The notes under the pieces were generated by a model, which was not told the DNA's origin, made no database searches, and worked only from the letters and a program-made list of their open reading frames with translations. This document shows positions 29,311-39,795 of a stretch of 64,000 nt of DNA, in pieces. The stretch comes from Duganella sp. BuS-21 (lineage in GTDB: Bacteria; Pseudomonadota; Gammaproteobacteria; Burkholderiales; Burkholderiaceae_D). The position numbers were made by a program, and so were the translations under genes. The DNA lies in the NCBI GenBank assembly GCA_041874725.1, contig CP097466.1:5580001-5644000 (forward strand), written 5' to 3'. Position 1 is the first letter of the stretch. Every line of letters begins with the position of its first letter.

Positions 29311-30585
29311 CTAGCGGCCCAAGCGGAAATTCACCTGCTCCGGCCGTTGCGGCAAATGCAGGCGGGCGTGGGCGCGCGGCGACTCGGCGATGACCTTACC
29401 GCGCCGCATCACCAGGCGGCGCGCGGCGCGCAGGCGGATCGCCTCGACCGGGTCGGCCGCGTCCAGCAGCACCAGGTCGGCATGGCAGCCGGGCGCGATG
29501 CCGTAGCCCGCCAGCCCGAGGATGGCGGCCGGGGTGCTGGTGACGGCGCGGAAGCAATCGCGCATCGCCTCCTGGCCGGTCATCTGCGCCACGTGCAGGC
29601 CCATCTGCGCCACCTCCAGCATATCGCCCGAGCCCAGGCTGTACCACGGGTCCATCACGCAATCGTGGCCGAAGGCGACCGGGATGCCGGCCGCCAGCAT
29701 CTCCGGCACGCGCGTCATGCCGCGCCGCTTGGGATAGCTGTCGTGGCGGCCTTGCAGCGTGATATTGATGAGCGGATTGGCGATCGCCGCCACGCCCGCC
29801 TCGCGGATCAGCGGCAGCAGCTTGCTGACGTAATAGTTGTCCATCGAATGCATGGACGTCAGGTGCGAGCCGGTGACGCGGCCGTGCAGCCCGAGGCGGT
29901 TGCTCTGGTAGGCCAGCGTTTCGATGTGGCGCGACAGCGGATCGTCGGACTCGTCGCAATGCATGTCCACCATCAAGCCCTGGTCGGCCGCGTACTCGCA
30001 CAGGATGCGCACCGACTCGGCGCCTTCGGCCATGGTGCGCTCGAAGTGCGGAATGCCGCCCACCACGTCGACGCCCATGGCGATGGCGCGCTTGAGGTTG
30101 AGGAGCGCGTTGGGCGCGCGCAGCACGCCGTCCTGCGGAAAGGCCACCAGCTGCAGATCGAGGTAAGGCGCCACCATGCGCTTGACTTCGAGCAGCGCCT
30201 CCACCGCCAGCAGGCGGTCGTCGCAGACGTCGACATGGGAGCGGATCGCCAGCAGGCCGCGCGCCACGGCCCAGTCGCAATACTGGAGCGCGCGCTCGAT
30301 CAAGGCCTGCTGGGTCAGCTCGGGCTTGAGTTCGCCCCACAGCGCTATCCCCTCCAGCAGCGTGCCGGAAGCGTTCACGCGCGGCAGGCCGTAGCTGAGC
30401 GTGGCGTCCATGTGGAAATGCGCATCGACGAAGGGCGTGCTCAGCAGGTCGCCGCCGGCGTCGATCTCCTGCGCCGCCTGCAGCGGCAGGCGCGCGCCGA
30501 CGGCGACGATGCGCCCCTGCTCGATGGCCACATCGACGCCCTGCCGCCCGTCGGCCAGATTGGCGTTGCGTATCACGACATCCAT
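29311..30585 (-). CDS. codA: Cytosine-deaminase-like amidohydrolase
   Basis: 424 residues from ATG 30585 after GGAGGT. The metal-dependent deaminase barrel has HFHMD (H56, H58), MHCDES (H209, E212), SHLTSM (H241) and FGHDCVMDPW (D308), each exactly five residues before the E. coli CodA counterparts (H61, H63, H214, E217, H246, D313). Q151 matches CodA Q156. The residue after the metal Asp, Asp314 in CodA, is C309 here; this position is known to shape substrate choice, so the natural substrate may not be cytosine. No permease (codB) is adjacent. Family certain, substrate less so. Confidence 0.8.
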   Translation of the reverse strand: MDVVIRNANLADGRQGVDVAIEQGRIVAVGARLPLQAAQEIDAGGDLLSTPFVDAHFHMDATLSYGLPRVNASGTLLEGIALWGELKPELTQQALIERALQYCDWAVARGLLAIRSHVDVCDDRLLAVEALLEVKRMVAPYLDLQLVAFPQDGVLRAPNALLNLKRAIAMGVDVVGGIPHFERTMAEGAESVRILCEYAADQGLMVDMHCDESDDPLSRHIETLAYQSNRLGLHGRVTGSHLTSMHSMDNYYVSKLLPLIREAGVAAIANPLINITLQGRHDSYPKRRGMTRVPEMLAAGIPVAFGHDCVMDPWYSLGSGDMLEVAQMGLHVAQMTGQEAMRDCFRAVTSTPAAILGLAGYGIAPGCHADLVLLDAADPVEAIRLRAARRLVMRRGKVIAESPRAHARLHLPQRPEQVNFRLGR

Positions 30586-30770
30586 CCGCACCTCCGTTGA
30601 TCTAAAGTAAAACCATTGTAGGGCACATTCATCAAAATGCAGCAATTGTTGCATCGCATTAATTTTAAAAGCGGTGCACAGGCGGTCATGGTGGAAAAAA
30701 TAACTTTCCAAGCCAAACAATCGTCGCTAGAATGGAATTATTGCGTTGCATCATAATTTCAGGAGAAACC

Positions 30771-31445
30771 ATGTCTTCGATCACCGAACAGTTTTCCGCA
30801 GCCACGAAATCGCAACTTGAAGCGCAGTTCCAGTTATTCCGCACCCTGGCCAGCACGGCCGTCGGCAGCGCCGAGCAAGTCATCGCGCTCAACCTCAGCA
30901 CCACCAAGGCCACGGTAGAGAAATCATCGGCCGCCGCCAAGAAGCTGCTGACGGCCACCGACCCGAAAGAACTGTTCACCCTCAATGCGGTCCAGCCGAC
31001 CGGCATCGAAGGCCTGCTGGCCTACAGCCGCGAGCTGTACAACATCGCCTCGGCCGCCCAGAGCGTGTTGCTGCAGAGCGCGCAAAGCACGCTCAAGCAA
31101 GTGACCGAGCTGGCAGCCACCAAGCCAACCGTCGCGCCGGCGATCAAGCCTACGGTCCCCGCCGTCCCGGCAACGGCGACAGCTGCCGCGCCGCAGGCCC
31201 TGGCCGCCGCCGTCAGCGCCGCCGTTGCCGCCAACGAACCGCTGGCGGTGGACGCCGCGCCAAAAATCCCGAAAGCCAAACCGGTCGCCGCGCCGATCGC
31301 CGAGGAAGACAGCTTCATCGAAGTCAAGGCCGACATCAAGCCGACCAGCTTCCCAGCGCCGCCGCCAAAACCGATCGCCCTGGCGCCGGAAAACAAGTCG
31401 GCCAAGCCCAGCACTAAAGCCAAGCCGGCCCAACCGAAAAAATAG
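30771..31445 (+). CDS. phaP: Phasin (polyhydroxyalkanoate granule protein)
   Basis: 224 residues from ATG 30771 after AGGAGA. The N-terminal 115 residues form the helical phasin domain (SITEQFSAATKSQLEAQFQLF, ALNLSTTKATVEKSSAAAKKLL, LLAYSRELYNIASAAQ) that coats PHA granules and limits their size. The C-terminal half is a long Ala/Pro/Lys-rich tail (residues 120-224) ending in KPSTKAKPAQPKK, as in other betaproteobacterial phasins with histone-like tails that may bind DNA or other granule proteins. No PHA synthase gene is in the window. A large hairpin follows the stop and may end transcription. Confidence 0.85.
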   Translation: MSSITEQFSAATKSQLEAQFQLFRTLASTAVGSAEQVIALNLSTTKATVEKSSAAAKKLLTATDPKELFTLNAVQPTGIEGLLAYSRELYNIASAAQSVLLQSAQSTLKQVTELAATKPTVAPAIKPTVPAVPATATAAAPQALAAAVSAAVAANEPLAVDAAPKIPKAKPVAAPIAEEDSFIEVKADIKPTSFPAPPPKPIALAPENKSAKPSTKAKPAQPKK

Positions 31446-31456
31446 TCGGAGTCAAC

Positions 31457-31548
31457 AGTCGGGGTCAGTTCCGACATTCGGACACGAGCCCAACCGTAGC
31501 GACCGCTACGGTTGGGCTCGTGTCCGAATGTCGGAACTGACCCCGACT
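31457..31548. repeat. Perfect 44-bp inverted repeat (REP/MITE-like) between phasin and mdlA
   Basis: Arms 31457-31500 and 31505-31548 are perfectly complementary over 44 bases with a four-base centre (GACC). Each arm begins with AGTCGGGGTCAGTTCCGACA, so its outer end resembles the GGGTCAG ends of the other palindromes in this window. It lies 12 bp after the phasin stop. It may be a palindromic mobile element that now acts as a terminator. Confidence 0.85.
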
Positions 31549-31594
31549 TGGGGTGCATGTTATCCTAGCGGGCTACACGCTTTTCTGAGGCAAC

Positions 31595-33338
<1,744 letters not shown>

Positions 33339-33349
<11 letters not shown>

Positions 33350-35114
33350 ACCCACCTCCACCGCCGGCCAGATGCGGCAGGCCTTGGCGCTGCTGCGCCG
33401 CGCCGCCCTGCCCGACCGGCATCACCTGTTCTGGGCCGTGCTGTGGCTGATGGCGGCCGCGCTGCTCGAGGTGCTCGGACCCATCATGGGCAAGGCCCTG
33501 ATCGACGAGCACCTGCTGCCGCACCACCTCGATTGGCCGCGCATGGCGGGCCTGCTGGCCGGCCTGGTGCTGACCGGCTGGATCGCCAGCGGCCTGCGCT
33601 ACCTGCAGCTGGTGCGCCTGTCCGGCCTGGCCATGCGCTCGGTGATGCGCCTGCGCGAGATGGTCTACAGCCACGTGCTGCTGCTGCCGATGTCCTTCTT
33701 CGACCGCGCCATCACCGGCCAGCTGGTCTCGCGCGTGACCAACGACACCGAGGCAGTCAAGAGCCTGTACATCCAGGTGCTGTTCGTGATGCTCGATTCA
33801 ACCATCGTCCTGGTCGGCACCATGTGCGCCATGGCCTGGCTGGACTGGCGCCTGATGCTGATCGTGCTGGCCCTGCTGCCGGCGGTGCTGCTGATCGTCT
33901 GGCTGTACCAGCGCTGGAGCGCGCCGGCCGTGACCCGCGCCCGTGCGCTGCGCAGCGAGATCAACGGCCAGGTGGCCGAATCGATCGGCGGCATGAGCGT
34001 GCTCCAGGCCAGCAACGCCGAAACGCGCTTCGGCCGCCGCTTCGCCGCCACCAACCAGGACCAATACACGGCGCGCCTGGCCGAGCTGCGCGCCAACGCC
34101 TGGCTGCTGCGCCCCGCGCTCGACCTGTTCAACATCATCCTGCTGGCCGCCGTGATCTATATGTTCGGCCAACGCGAGATGACGGCCACCGAAGTCGGCG
34201 TGCTGTACGCCTTCATCAGCTACCTGGCGCGCGTGATCGAGCCGCTGATCCAGATCACCATGCAGTTCAGCCAATTGCAGCAGTCGGTGGTGGCCACCGC
34301 CCGCGTAGCCGCGCTGCTCGACGAAGGCGCGGCCCAGGAACACGCGCAGTTGGCCGGACGCGACGCCGCCGCCGACCCGCAGGCGCCGGCCGTCTCCATC
34401 CGCCACCTCAGCTTCGCCTACAACGAAGGCCAGCCGGTGCTGCACGACCTCTCGCTCGACATCGCGCCCGGCGACTTCGTCGGCATCGTCGGCCACACCG
34501 GCAGCGGCAAGTCGACCCTGTTGTCGCTGCTGCTGCGCTTTTATCCGGCGCCGCACGGCAGCATCACGGTGCACGGCATGGCGCTCGACGCCATCGACAA
34601 CGAACGCTTCCGCGCCGAAGTCGGCCTGGTGCCGCAAGACCCCTTCCTGCTGGCCGCCTCGGCGCGCGAGAACATCGACATGGGGCGCGGCCTGACGCCG
34701 CAGCAGATCGAAACGGCCGCCCGCGCCGCCCACGCCCACGATTTCATCACGGCGCTGGAACAGGGCTACGACACGCCGCTGGGCGAAGGCGGCTCGCGCC
34801 TGTCGGTGGGCCAGAAGCAGCTGATCGCCATCGCCCGCGCGCTGGCCGGGACGCCGCGCATCCTGCTGCTGGATGAAGCCACCTCGCACATCGACTCGGC
34901 CACCGAGCAAATCGTGCAGGTGGCGATGGATGAATTGCGCGGCAAGGTGACGGTGATCGCCATCGCCCACCGCCTCTCCACCATCCGCGACGCCAACCGC
35001 ATCATCGTGCTCAATCACGGCCGCATCGCCGAAACCGGTGCGCATGAACAGCTGATGCAGATCGACGGCGGCTTGTATCAACGTCTATATCTTTTGCAAC
35101 AGTTGGCGGCCTGA
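33339..35114 (+). CDS. mdlB: ABC exporter half-transporter, MdlB-like (active ATP site)
   Basis: 591 residues from ATG 33339 inside the end of mdlA, so the two are co-translated. Exporter membrane domain to about 330, then the ATPase with Walker A GHTGSGKST, signature LSVGQKQL (Val in place of Gly, an altered signature) and Walker B ILLLDEATSHID with the catalytic Glu. Together with mdlA it forms an asymmetric heterodimer: the active composite site pairs this Walker B with the canonical signature of the partner. Followed by 95 bp holding the promoter of the TPR-GGDEF gene. Confidence 0.9.
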
Positions 35115-35193
35115 CGGGCGACGATGTCGTGAAAAATGTGCGTTTTTGGGCAAAAATTAGCCTGGGTTAAGGCTTTCTCGCCTGCAACAAGCA

Positions 35194-35209
35194 TATAATT
35201 GTCTAGACA
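35194..35209 (+). promoter_or_regulatory. Consensus -10 box abutting a palindrome
   Basis: TATAAT (35194-35199) is directly followed by the perfect palindrome TGTCTAGACA (35200-35209). Transcription would begin within or just after the palindrome, a position expected for a repressor operator. No good -35 is seen. Confidence 0.45.
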
Positions 35210-37351
35210 TTGCGGTGCATACGCGGGGGCGTCCAGTTGGCAGGAATCAGAAATGATGGGTGGTGGCAATGCAGCCGGCGCGCCGTGGCTGTCGCTGCCG
35301 CGTTGCTGCTGCCGCCTGCATCCGCGCTGGCGCAAACCACGCTCGACGAGCGCATCCTCGAGATCCGCGAGCAAAGCCGGTTTGTCCCTGACAAGGCACT
35401 GGTGGCGCTGCAAAAGCTGCAGCCCGAACTGCACGCCGCCCCCTCCTACACCCGCGCCGAATTCCTCAACCAGATGAGCGCCACGCGCATGCGCCTGGGG
35501 CAGAACGACGTCGCCCTGGAAGCGGCCGAACAGGTGATCGCCTTCGGTAAATCGCTGCACGACGATGCCATCATCGCCAAGGGCATGCTGGCCAAGACCT
35601 ACGTGCTGTTTGCGCAGGCCGAGGTGGAAGCGGCGCACCGCCTGGCGTTCGATGCGGAAAAGCTGGCGCTCACCACCAACGACACCCAGCTCAAAGTGCA
35701 GGCCACCATCACCGCCGGCCAAAGCTACGCCGAGCAGGGCAACTTCCCCTCCGCGCTGGTCGAGCTGCAGCGTGCGGTGGATATCGCCCGTGAGCCGGGC
35801 GGCGACGCCTTGAGCCTGGTGGCGGCGCTCAATGCGCTGACCAAGCTGCATGTGCAAATGAAGGAATTCGAGAACGCCTCGGAGACGCTGGAAGAGCTGC
35901 TGAGCGAAACGGAAAAACTCAAATCGCCGGGCCGCATGTCCATGGCCAAGAACTCCGAGTACGCGCTGGCGATCGACTCCGGCCAGCCGCAGCGCGCCCT
36001 GCGCGCCCTGCTGCAAAGCCTAGACATCGAGCGCAAGCTGGGCGCCGAACGCATGGTCGGCATTACGCTGGTGAACCTGTCGGATAGCTATCTGAAAGCG
36101 CACGACTACGCGCGCGCGGCGCAGTACGCCCAGGAGTCGCTGCGCTCGACCCGGCAGACCGGCGACAAATCGGTGGAGGCGACGGGCTACCTGAACCTGG
36201 GCCAGGCCTATATCGGCATGGGCCGCCTGGCCGAAGGCAAGCAGCAGTACGAGCGCGGGATCAAGCGCTACGAGCAGGAGAACAACAAGCCCGACCTGCA
36301 GGCGGCGCTGCGCGAATACGGCGAGGCGCTGGAGCGCGCCGGCGACATGGGCGGCGCGGTGTCGGCCTACCACCGCGAGCGCGCCATCTCCAACGAACTG
36401 TTTGAAAAGCGTCGCCAGCAGGCCGTGCTGGAACTCCAGGAAAAATACGAGACCGAGAAAAAACAGCGTCAGATCGAATTGCTCAGCCGCGAGAACCAGG
36501 TCAAGGGTGCGGAGATCGACAACCGCCGCCTGCAGCAGCGCGTGTGGTGGCTGCTGGCCCTGGTGTTCGCGCTGGCCGCCGCCGTGGTCGGCCTGTTGTA
36601 CCGCAAAGTACGGCATGCCAATGCGCAGCTGGAGGTCAAGAACCTGGAGCTGAAGGCGCAGTCCACGCTCGATCCGCTGACGTCGCTGTACAACCGCCGC
36701 CACTTCCAGGACTTCATGCGCAGCATGAACACGCTGGACAAGGGTTCCGACGACATCGTCGGCGCGCTATTCCTGCTGGACGTCGATCACTTCAAGCATA
36801 TCAACGACAACTACGGCCACGCCGCCGGCGACGCCGTGCTGAAGATGATCGCCGAGAACCTGCGCGTGGCGCTGCGCGAGACCGATATGATCGTGCGCTG
36901 GGGCGGCGAAGAATTCCTCGCCTTCCTGCCGGCGATCCCGCGCCACGGCGTCGATGAAGTGGCGCGCCGCATCCTGCTGGGCATTTCCTCGCAATCGCTG
37001 AAATACCAGGAGCACGAGATTTCGGTCAATGTGTCGGTCGGCTTCTCGCCGTTCCCGCTGATGCCGGACGGCGTGCCGCTGGCGTGGGAACGCGCGGTCA
37101 ACCTGGTCGACATGGCGCTGTACCTGGCCAAGGCGCACGGCCGCAACCGCGCCTACGGCGTGCGCGGCTTCGAGAACTTCGACCTGACTTCGATGGAGGC
37201 TATCGAGCAAGACCTGGAACTCGCCTGGCGCGCCGGTTTCGTCGACCTCAGCGTGGTGCTGGGCGGCGATCCCGGCAACCACCCGACCACCCCCACCGAG
37301 CACAACAACGTGGTCTCCATCAAGCAGGCCGGGCAGAAGAACGGCCACTAA
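35210..37351 (+). CDS. TPR-repeat diguanylate cyclase (GGDEF)
   Basis: Up to 713 residues. The first in-frame start is TTG 35210, but the promoter at 35194 would put transcription only a few bases away, so a later start (TTG 35237 or GTG 35285) is plausible. A signal peptide (VAAALLLPPASALAQ) precedes a periplasmic TPR array of about 380 residues (YLNLGQAYIGMGRLAEGKQQY and similar). Then come a coiled coil, a membrane segment (WWLLALVFALAAAVVGLLY) and a GGDEF domain with RWGGEEF and an intact RxxD inhibitory site (RETD). Active c-di-GMP synthase predicted, with the TPRs sensing a periplasmic protein or peptide. Alone in its transcription unit. Confidence 0.9.
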   Translation: MRCIRGGVQLAGIRNDGWWQCSRRAVAVAAALLLPPASALAQTTLDERILEIREQSRFVPDKALVALQKLQPELHAAPSYTRAEFLNQMSATRMRLGQNDVALEAAEQVIAFGKSLHDDAIIAKGMLAKTYVLFAQAEVEAAHRLAFDAEKLALTTNDTQLKVQATITAGQSYAEQGNFPSALVELQRAVDIAREPGGDALSLVAALNALTKLHVQMKEFENASETLEELLSETEKLKSPGRMSMAKNSEYALAIDSGQPQRALRALLQSLDIERKLGAERMVGITLVNLSDSYLKAHDYARAAQYAQESLRSTRQTGDKSVEATGYLNLGQAYIGMGRLAEGKQQYERGIKRYEQENNKPDLQAALREYGEALERAGDMGGAVSAYHRERAISNELFEKRRQQAVLELQEKYETEKKQRQIELLSRENQVKGAEIDNRRLQQRVWWLLALVFALAAAVVGLLYRKVRHANAQLEVKNLELKAQSTLDPLTSLYNRRHFQDFMRSMNTLDKGSDDIVGALFLLDVDHFKHINDNYGHAAGDAVLKMIAENLRVALRETDMIVRWGGEEFLAFLPAIPRHGVDEVARRILLGISSQSLKYQEHEISVNVSVGFSPFPLMPDGVPLAWERAVNLVDMALYLAKAHGRNRAYGVRGFENFDLTSMEAIEQDLELAWRAGFVDLSVVLGGDPGNHPTTPTEHNNVVSIKQAGQKNGH

Positions 37352-37516
37352 CCGCCAGTCACAATCTGCGCCCCATCCGGTGGCCGGCGGATTTCCGCGC
37401 GCACTGTCCCCATCGTCATTTATACGCTACGAGATCGGCAATTCGCAGGTCAGTTCCTTGTATGGCTTCGTGGCGGGCACGCACATGGTATCGGTGACGG
37501 TGAGCGCGGACAATGC

Positions 37517-37855
37517 TTACTTCTTCGCTGCCTCGCGCTCTTCGGCGGCGGTCTGCATCTTCTCGCCGGCGCGTTCCAGCTTGCGGCCCGCTTCCTTGGT
37601 GGCCTCGTTGAGCTTCTCGCCGGCCTTGTCGCTGGCCTGATCGAGTTTCTGGCTGGTTTCCTTGGCCGCGTCGCTGAGCTGCTGGCTGGCCTGCTGGGTG
37701 GCGTTGTCGAGCTTCTGGCCGGCCTGTTCGGTGGCCTGATCCAGCTTGCGGCCCGCGCGCTCCGCCGGACCGGCTTCGCTGGGGTCGTTCTTCTTCTGGC
37801 AACCGCCCAGCAAGGCCAGCGCGGTCAAACCTACTGCCACATAACGGATCATCAT
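37517..37855 (-). CDS. Small lipoprotein with six 11-residue repeats
   Basis: 112 residues from ATG 37855 after AGGAG. A signal peptide with lipobox (LALLGGC, C19) anchors it to a membrane. From residue 37 to 102 it consists of six tandem 11-mers of the type KLDQATEQAGQ, with Lys-Leu at the start of most and Ala at a fixed place. Such 11-mers form long amphipathic helices as in LEA-type and apolipoprotein-like proteins. A role in the envelope or desiccation response is possible but not shown. Single gene; the 165 bp beyond its 3' end hold nothing recognisable. Confidence 0.7.
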   Translation of the reverse strand: MMIRYVAVGLTALALLGGCQKKNDPSEAGPAERAGRKLDQATEQAGQKLDNATQQASQQLSDAAKETSQKLDQASDKAGEKLNEATKEAGRKLERAGEKMQTAAEEREAAKK

Positions 37856-37939
37856 GATTAATCTCCTGAAAGAATGAGTTCTTTCCAAGAGCATACAATG
37901 CCGTGCGCTGGCGCAGCGCACGCTATGACGGCGGGGGGC

Positions 37940-38392
37940 TTATTCAGCAACGATCTTCTTGGGCGGCGCCGGCGGCGCGAAGTCGATCGACTCGGCAGCC
38001 GGGGCGGTATCCAGGGCATCGGACTTTTCCAGCCAGGTCATCAGCTTCTCCATGCGGCGGATCAGGATGCCTTGGCTGCTGATGTAGCCGACCTGCTCGA
38101 AGTTCTCGGGCTTGCTCACCATCTTGGAGACGGTCGGCAGATTCTCGGCCAGGCGCTCAAAGGCCTTGCGCGCTTTCTGCTCCCACTTCACCAGGGTCAC
38201 TTCGTTGAAGCGGTTGCTCTCGTAGTAAATGGTCAAGGTGCGGTCATGATTGCCATAACCGACAATCGCCGCGCCCATGCGCACGGCCTCCAGCACGTCG
38301 CCCTTGATCGCCGACGTCGGCACAAACAACGCTGCGCGCCCGGTCAGATCCGGTCGTTCCAGCGGCAAATCCTGTCCCATTAATACAGTCAT
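37940..38392 (-). CDS. Conserved-looking hypothetical protein
   Basis: 150 residues from ATG 38392, preceded by GGAAG. It has an alpha/beta N-terminal part (LTGRAALFVPTSAIKGDVLEAV, AAIVGYGNHDRTLTIYYES), a Lys/Glu-rich helix (KWEQKARKAFERLAENL) and a Pro/Ala-rich tail. No signal peptide or membrane segment. I do not recognise the family. Codon use is host-like. It lies upstream of the lipoprotein gene on the same strand, 84 bp apart, and may be a separate unit. Confidence 0.6.
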   Translation of the reverse strand: MTVLMGQDLPLERPDLTGRAALFVPTSAIKGDVLEAVRMGAAIVGYGNHDRTLTIYYESNRFNEVTLVKWEQKARKAFERLAENLPTVSKMVSKPENFEQVGYISSQGILIRRMEKLMTWLEKSDALDTAPAAESIDFAPPAPPKKIVAE

Positions 38393-38509
38393 CTTGCTTC
38401 CTGTTGTTATTGCCTGGAGTTGCTGCGAGGCTATTTTTTAATTCTATATCGCGCACCCGGGCAATACAAGGAGAATAGGCGTGGGGCGTGGCGCGCCCGG
38501 CAACTACCT

Positions 38510-38515
38510 TATAAT
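38510..38515 (+). promoter_or_regulatory. Consensus -10 box of the M29 peptidase gene
   Basis: TATAAT lies 39 bp before the peptidase ATG. The -35 area is weak (GC-rich), so an activator or extended recognition may be needed. Confidence 0.35.
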
Positions 38516-38554
38516 GCGGGCTGATCCCGATAACACCCCCGACACCGCCGCACC

Positions 38555-39637
38555 ATGACCTCCTCCCCCAGCCGTTTCGGCGCCATTCCCGAGCACGCGG
38601 TCGACAGCGCCGAACGCAACCTGCGCGACACGCTGGCCTACGCCATCGAGCACCGCGCCGCGCATGCAGCGTTGATCGTGCATGACGGCCGCAGCGACCT
38701 CAATCGCGCGCTGACCGAAGCCTACCGCCGTGCCGTGCCGGACGCCCAGTTCGTCGACTTCGACGACACCACGCCGGACGACATCCTGGCCATCTTCGCG
38801 CGCATGAACGCCGGCGACCTGGTGGTGCTGATCCAGTCCACCAGCTTCCGGCTGGAGGCCTACCGCATCCGCATCGAATTGTTCAAGCGCGGGCTGAAGG
38901 TGATCGAGCATGTGCACCTGTCGCGCATGCCGGGCGAGCAAGGGCTGCACTACATCGCCTCGCTGGCCTACGACCCGGCCTACTACCGTGGCGTCGGCCA
39001 CGCGCTGAAAGCGCGCATCGACGCGGCGCACAGCGGCGTGGTCGACAGCGGCAACGGCGAACGGCTGGTATTCGCCTCGCCATTCGAATCGGCCAAGCTC
39101 AACATCGGCGACTATAGCGGCATGACCAACATCGGCGGCCAGTTCCCGCTGGGCGAAGTCTTCACCGAAGCGCGCGACCTGGAAGCGGTGAGCGGGCGGG
39201 TGCGGGTGTTCGTCTTTGGCGACACCAAATTCCTGGTCAACCGTCCCGCAACGCCGGTCACGCTGATCGTGGAGCAAGGCCGCGTGACGGGCGTGGAAAA
39301 CAGCACGCCGGAGTTCGACAACATGCTGGCCATCATCCGCGAGCACGAAGGCGAAGTATGGCTGCGCGAGCTGGGCTTCGGCATGAACCGCGCCTTTTCG
39401 CGCGACTGCATGGTAAACGACATCGGCACCTACGAGCGCATGTGCGGCATCCACCTCTCGCTGGGCGCCAAGCACGGCGTCTACGCCAAGCCGCAATTCA
39501 AACGCAAGGACGCCCGCTACCACATCGACGTCTTCGCCGTCACCGAAGGCGTCTACCTCGACGACGAGCTGATCTACACCAACGGCGCCTGGCAAATCAC
39601 AAGTTCAGGGTCAGCTCTGTCATTCGGACAGCTGTGA
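38555..39637 (+). CDS. M29-type aminopeptidase, C-terminus altered by an inserted element
   Basis: 360 residues. Metal ligands match the thermophilic aminopeptidase (M29) pattern: E201 (FPLGEVFTEA), E272 (LRELGFGMN), H300 (CGIHLSLG), H323 and D325 (RYHIDVF), with Y310 nearby. Predicted cytosolic metallo-aminopeptidase removing N-terminal residues. The coding sequence runs into the left inverted repeat of the element at 39604-39787: the last eleven residues (from SGSALSFGQL back one) and the TGA are encoded by element DNA. All metal ligands lie before this point, so the enzyme may still work with a changed tail. No strong ribosome site; a consensus -10 lies upstream. Confidence 0.8.
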   Translation: MTSSPSRFGAIPEHAVDSAERNLRDTLAYAIEHRAAHAALIVHDGRSDLNRALTEAYRRAVPDAQFVDFDDTTPDDILAIFARMNAGDLVVLIQSTSFRLEAYRIRIELFKRGLKVIEHVHLSRMPGEQGLHYIASLAYDPAYYRGVGHALKARIDAAHSGVVDSGNGERLVFASPFESAKLNIGDYSGMTNIGGQFPLGEVFTEARDLEAVSGRVRVFVFGDTKFLVNRPATPVTLIVEQGRVTGVENSTPEFDNMLAIIREHEGEVWLRELGFGMNRAFSRDCMVNDIGTYERMCGIHLSLGAKHGVYAKPQFKRKDARYHIDVFAVTEGVYLDDELIYTNGAWQITSSGSALSFGQL

Positions 39638-39787
39638 CGATACATTGAGCAATCTCAATACGATCCTTGCAATATATGTTTTAGAACGATGTCTGTCGCA
39701 GTAAATAGCGAATGCACAAACAAAGAAGCGTATTGATGTGGATCAAAGAAGAGCGTCGAGTGTCCAAATGACAGAGCTGACCCTGAA
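39604..39787. mobile_element. MITE-like element with 27-bp terminal inverted repeats
   Basis: 184 bp bounded by 27-base inverted repeats at 39604-39630 and 39761-39787 that match at 26 of 27 positions; the ends read TTCAGGGTCAGCTCTGTCAT. The interior is AT-rich and non-coding, unlike the flanks. TCAC lies close to both outer ends, but a clear target duplication was not found. It supplies the stop codon of the M29 gene and ends nine bases before the LysR gene stop. Its ends share GGGTCAG with the other palindromes here, so one transposase type may have moved them. Confidence 0.75.
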
Positions 39788-39795
39788 TCACTGAA

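Noticed and set aside
37352..37516. Possible remnant gene between the TPR-GGDEF and lipoprotein genes
   Set aside because: Frames are open on both strands, but none has a start with a ribosome site or recognisable motif.
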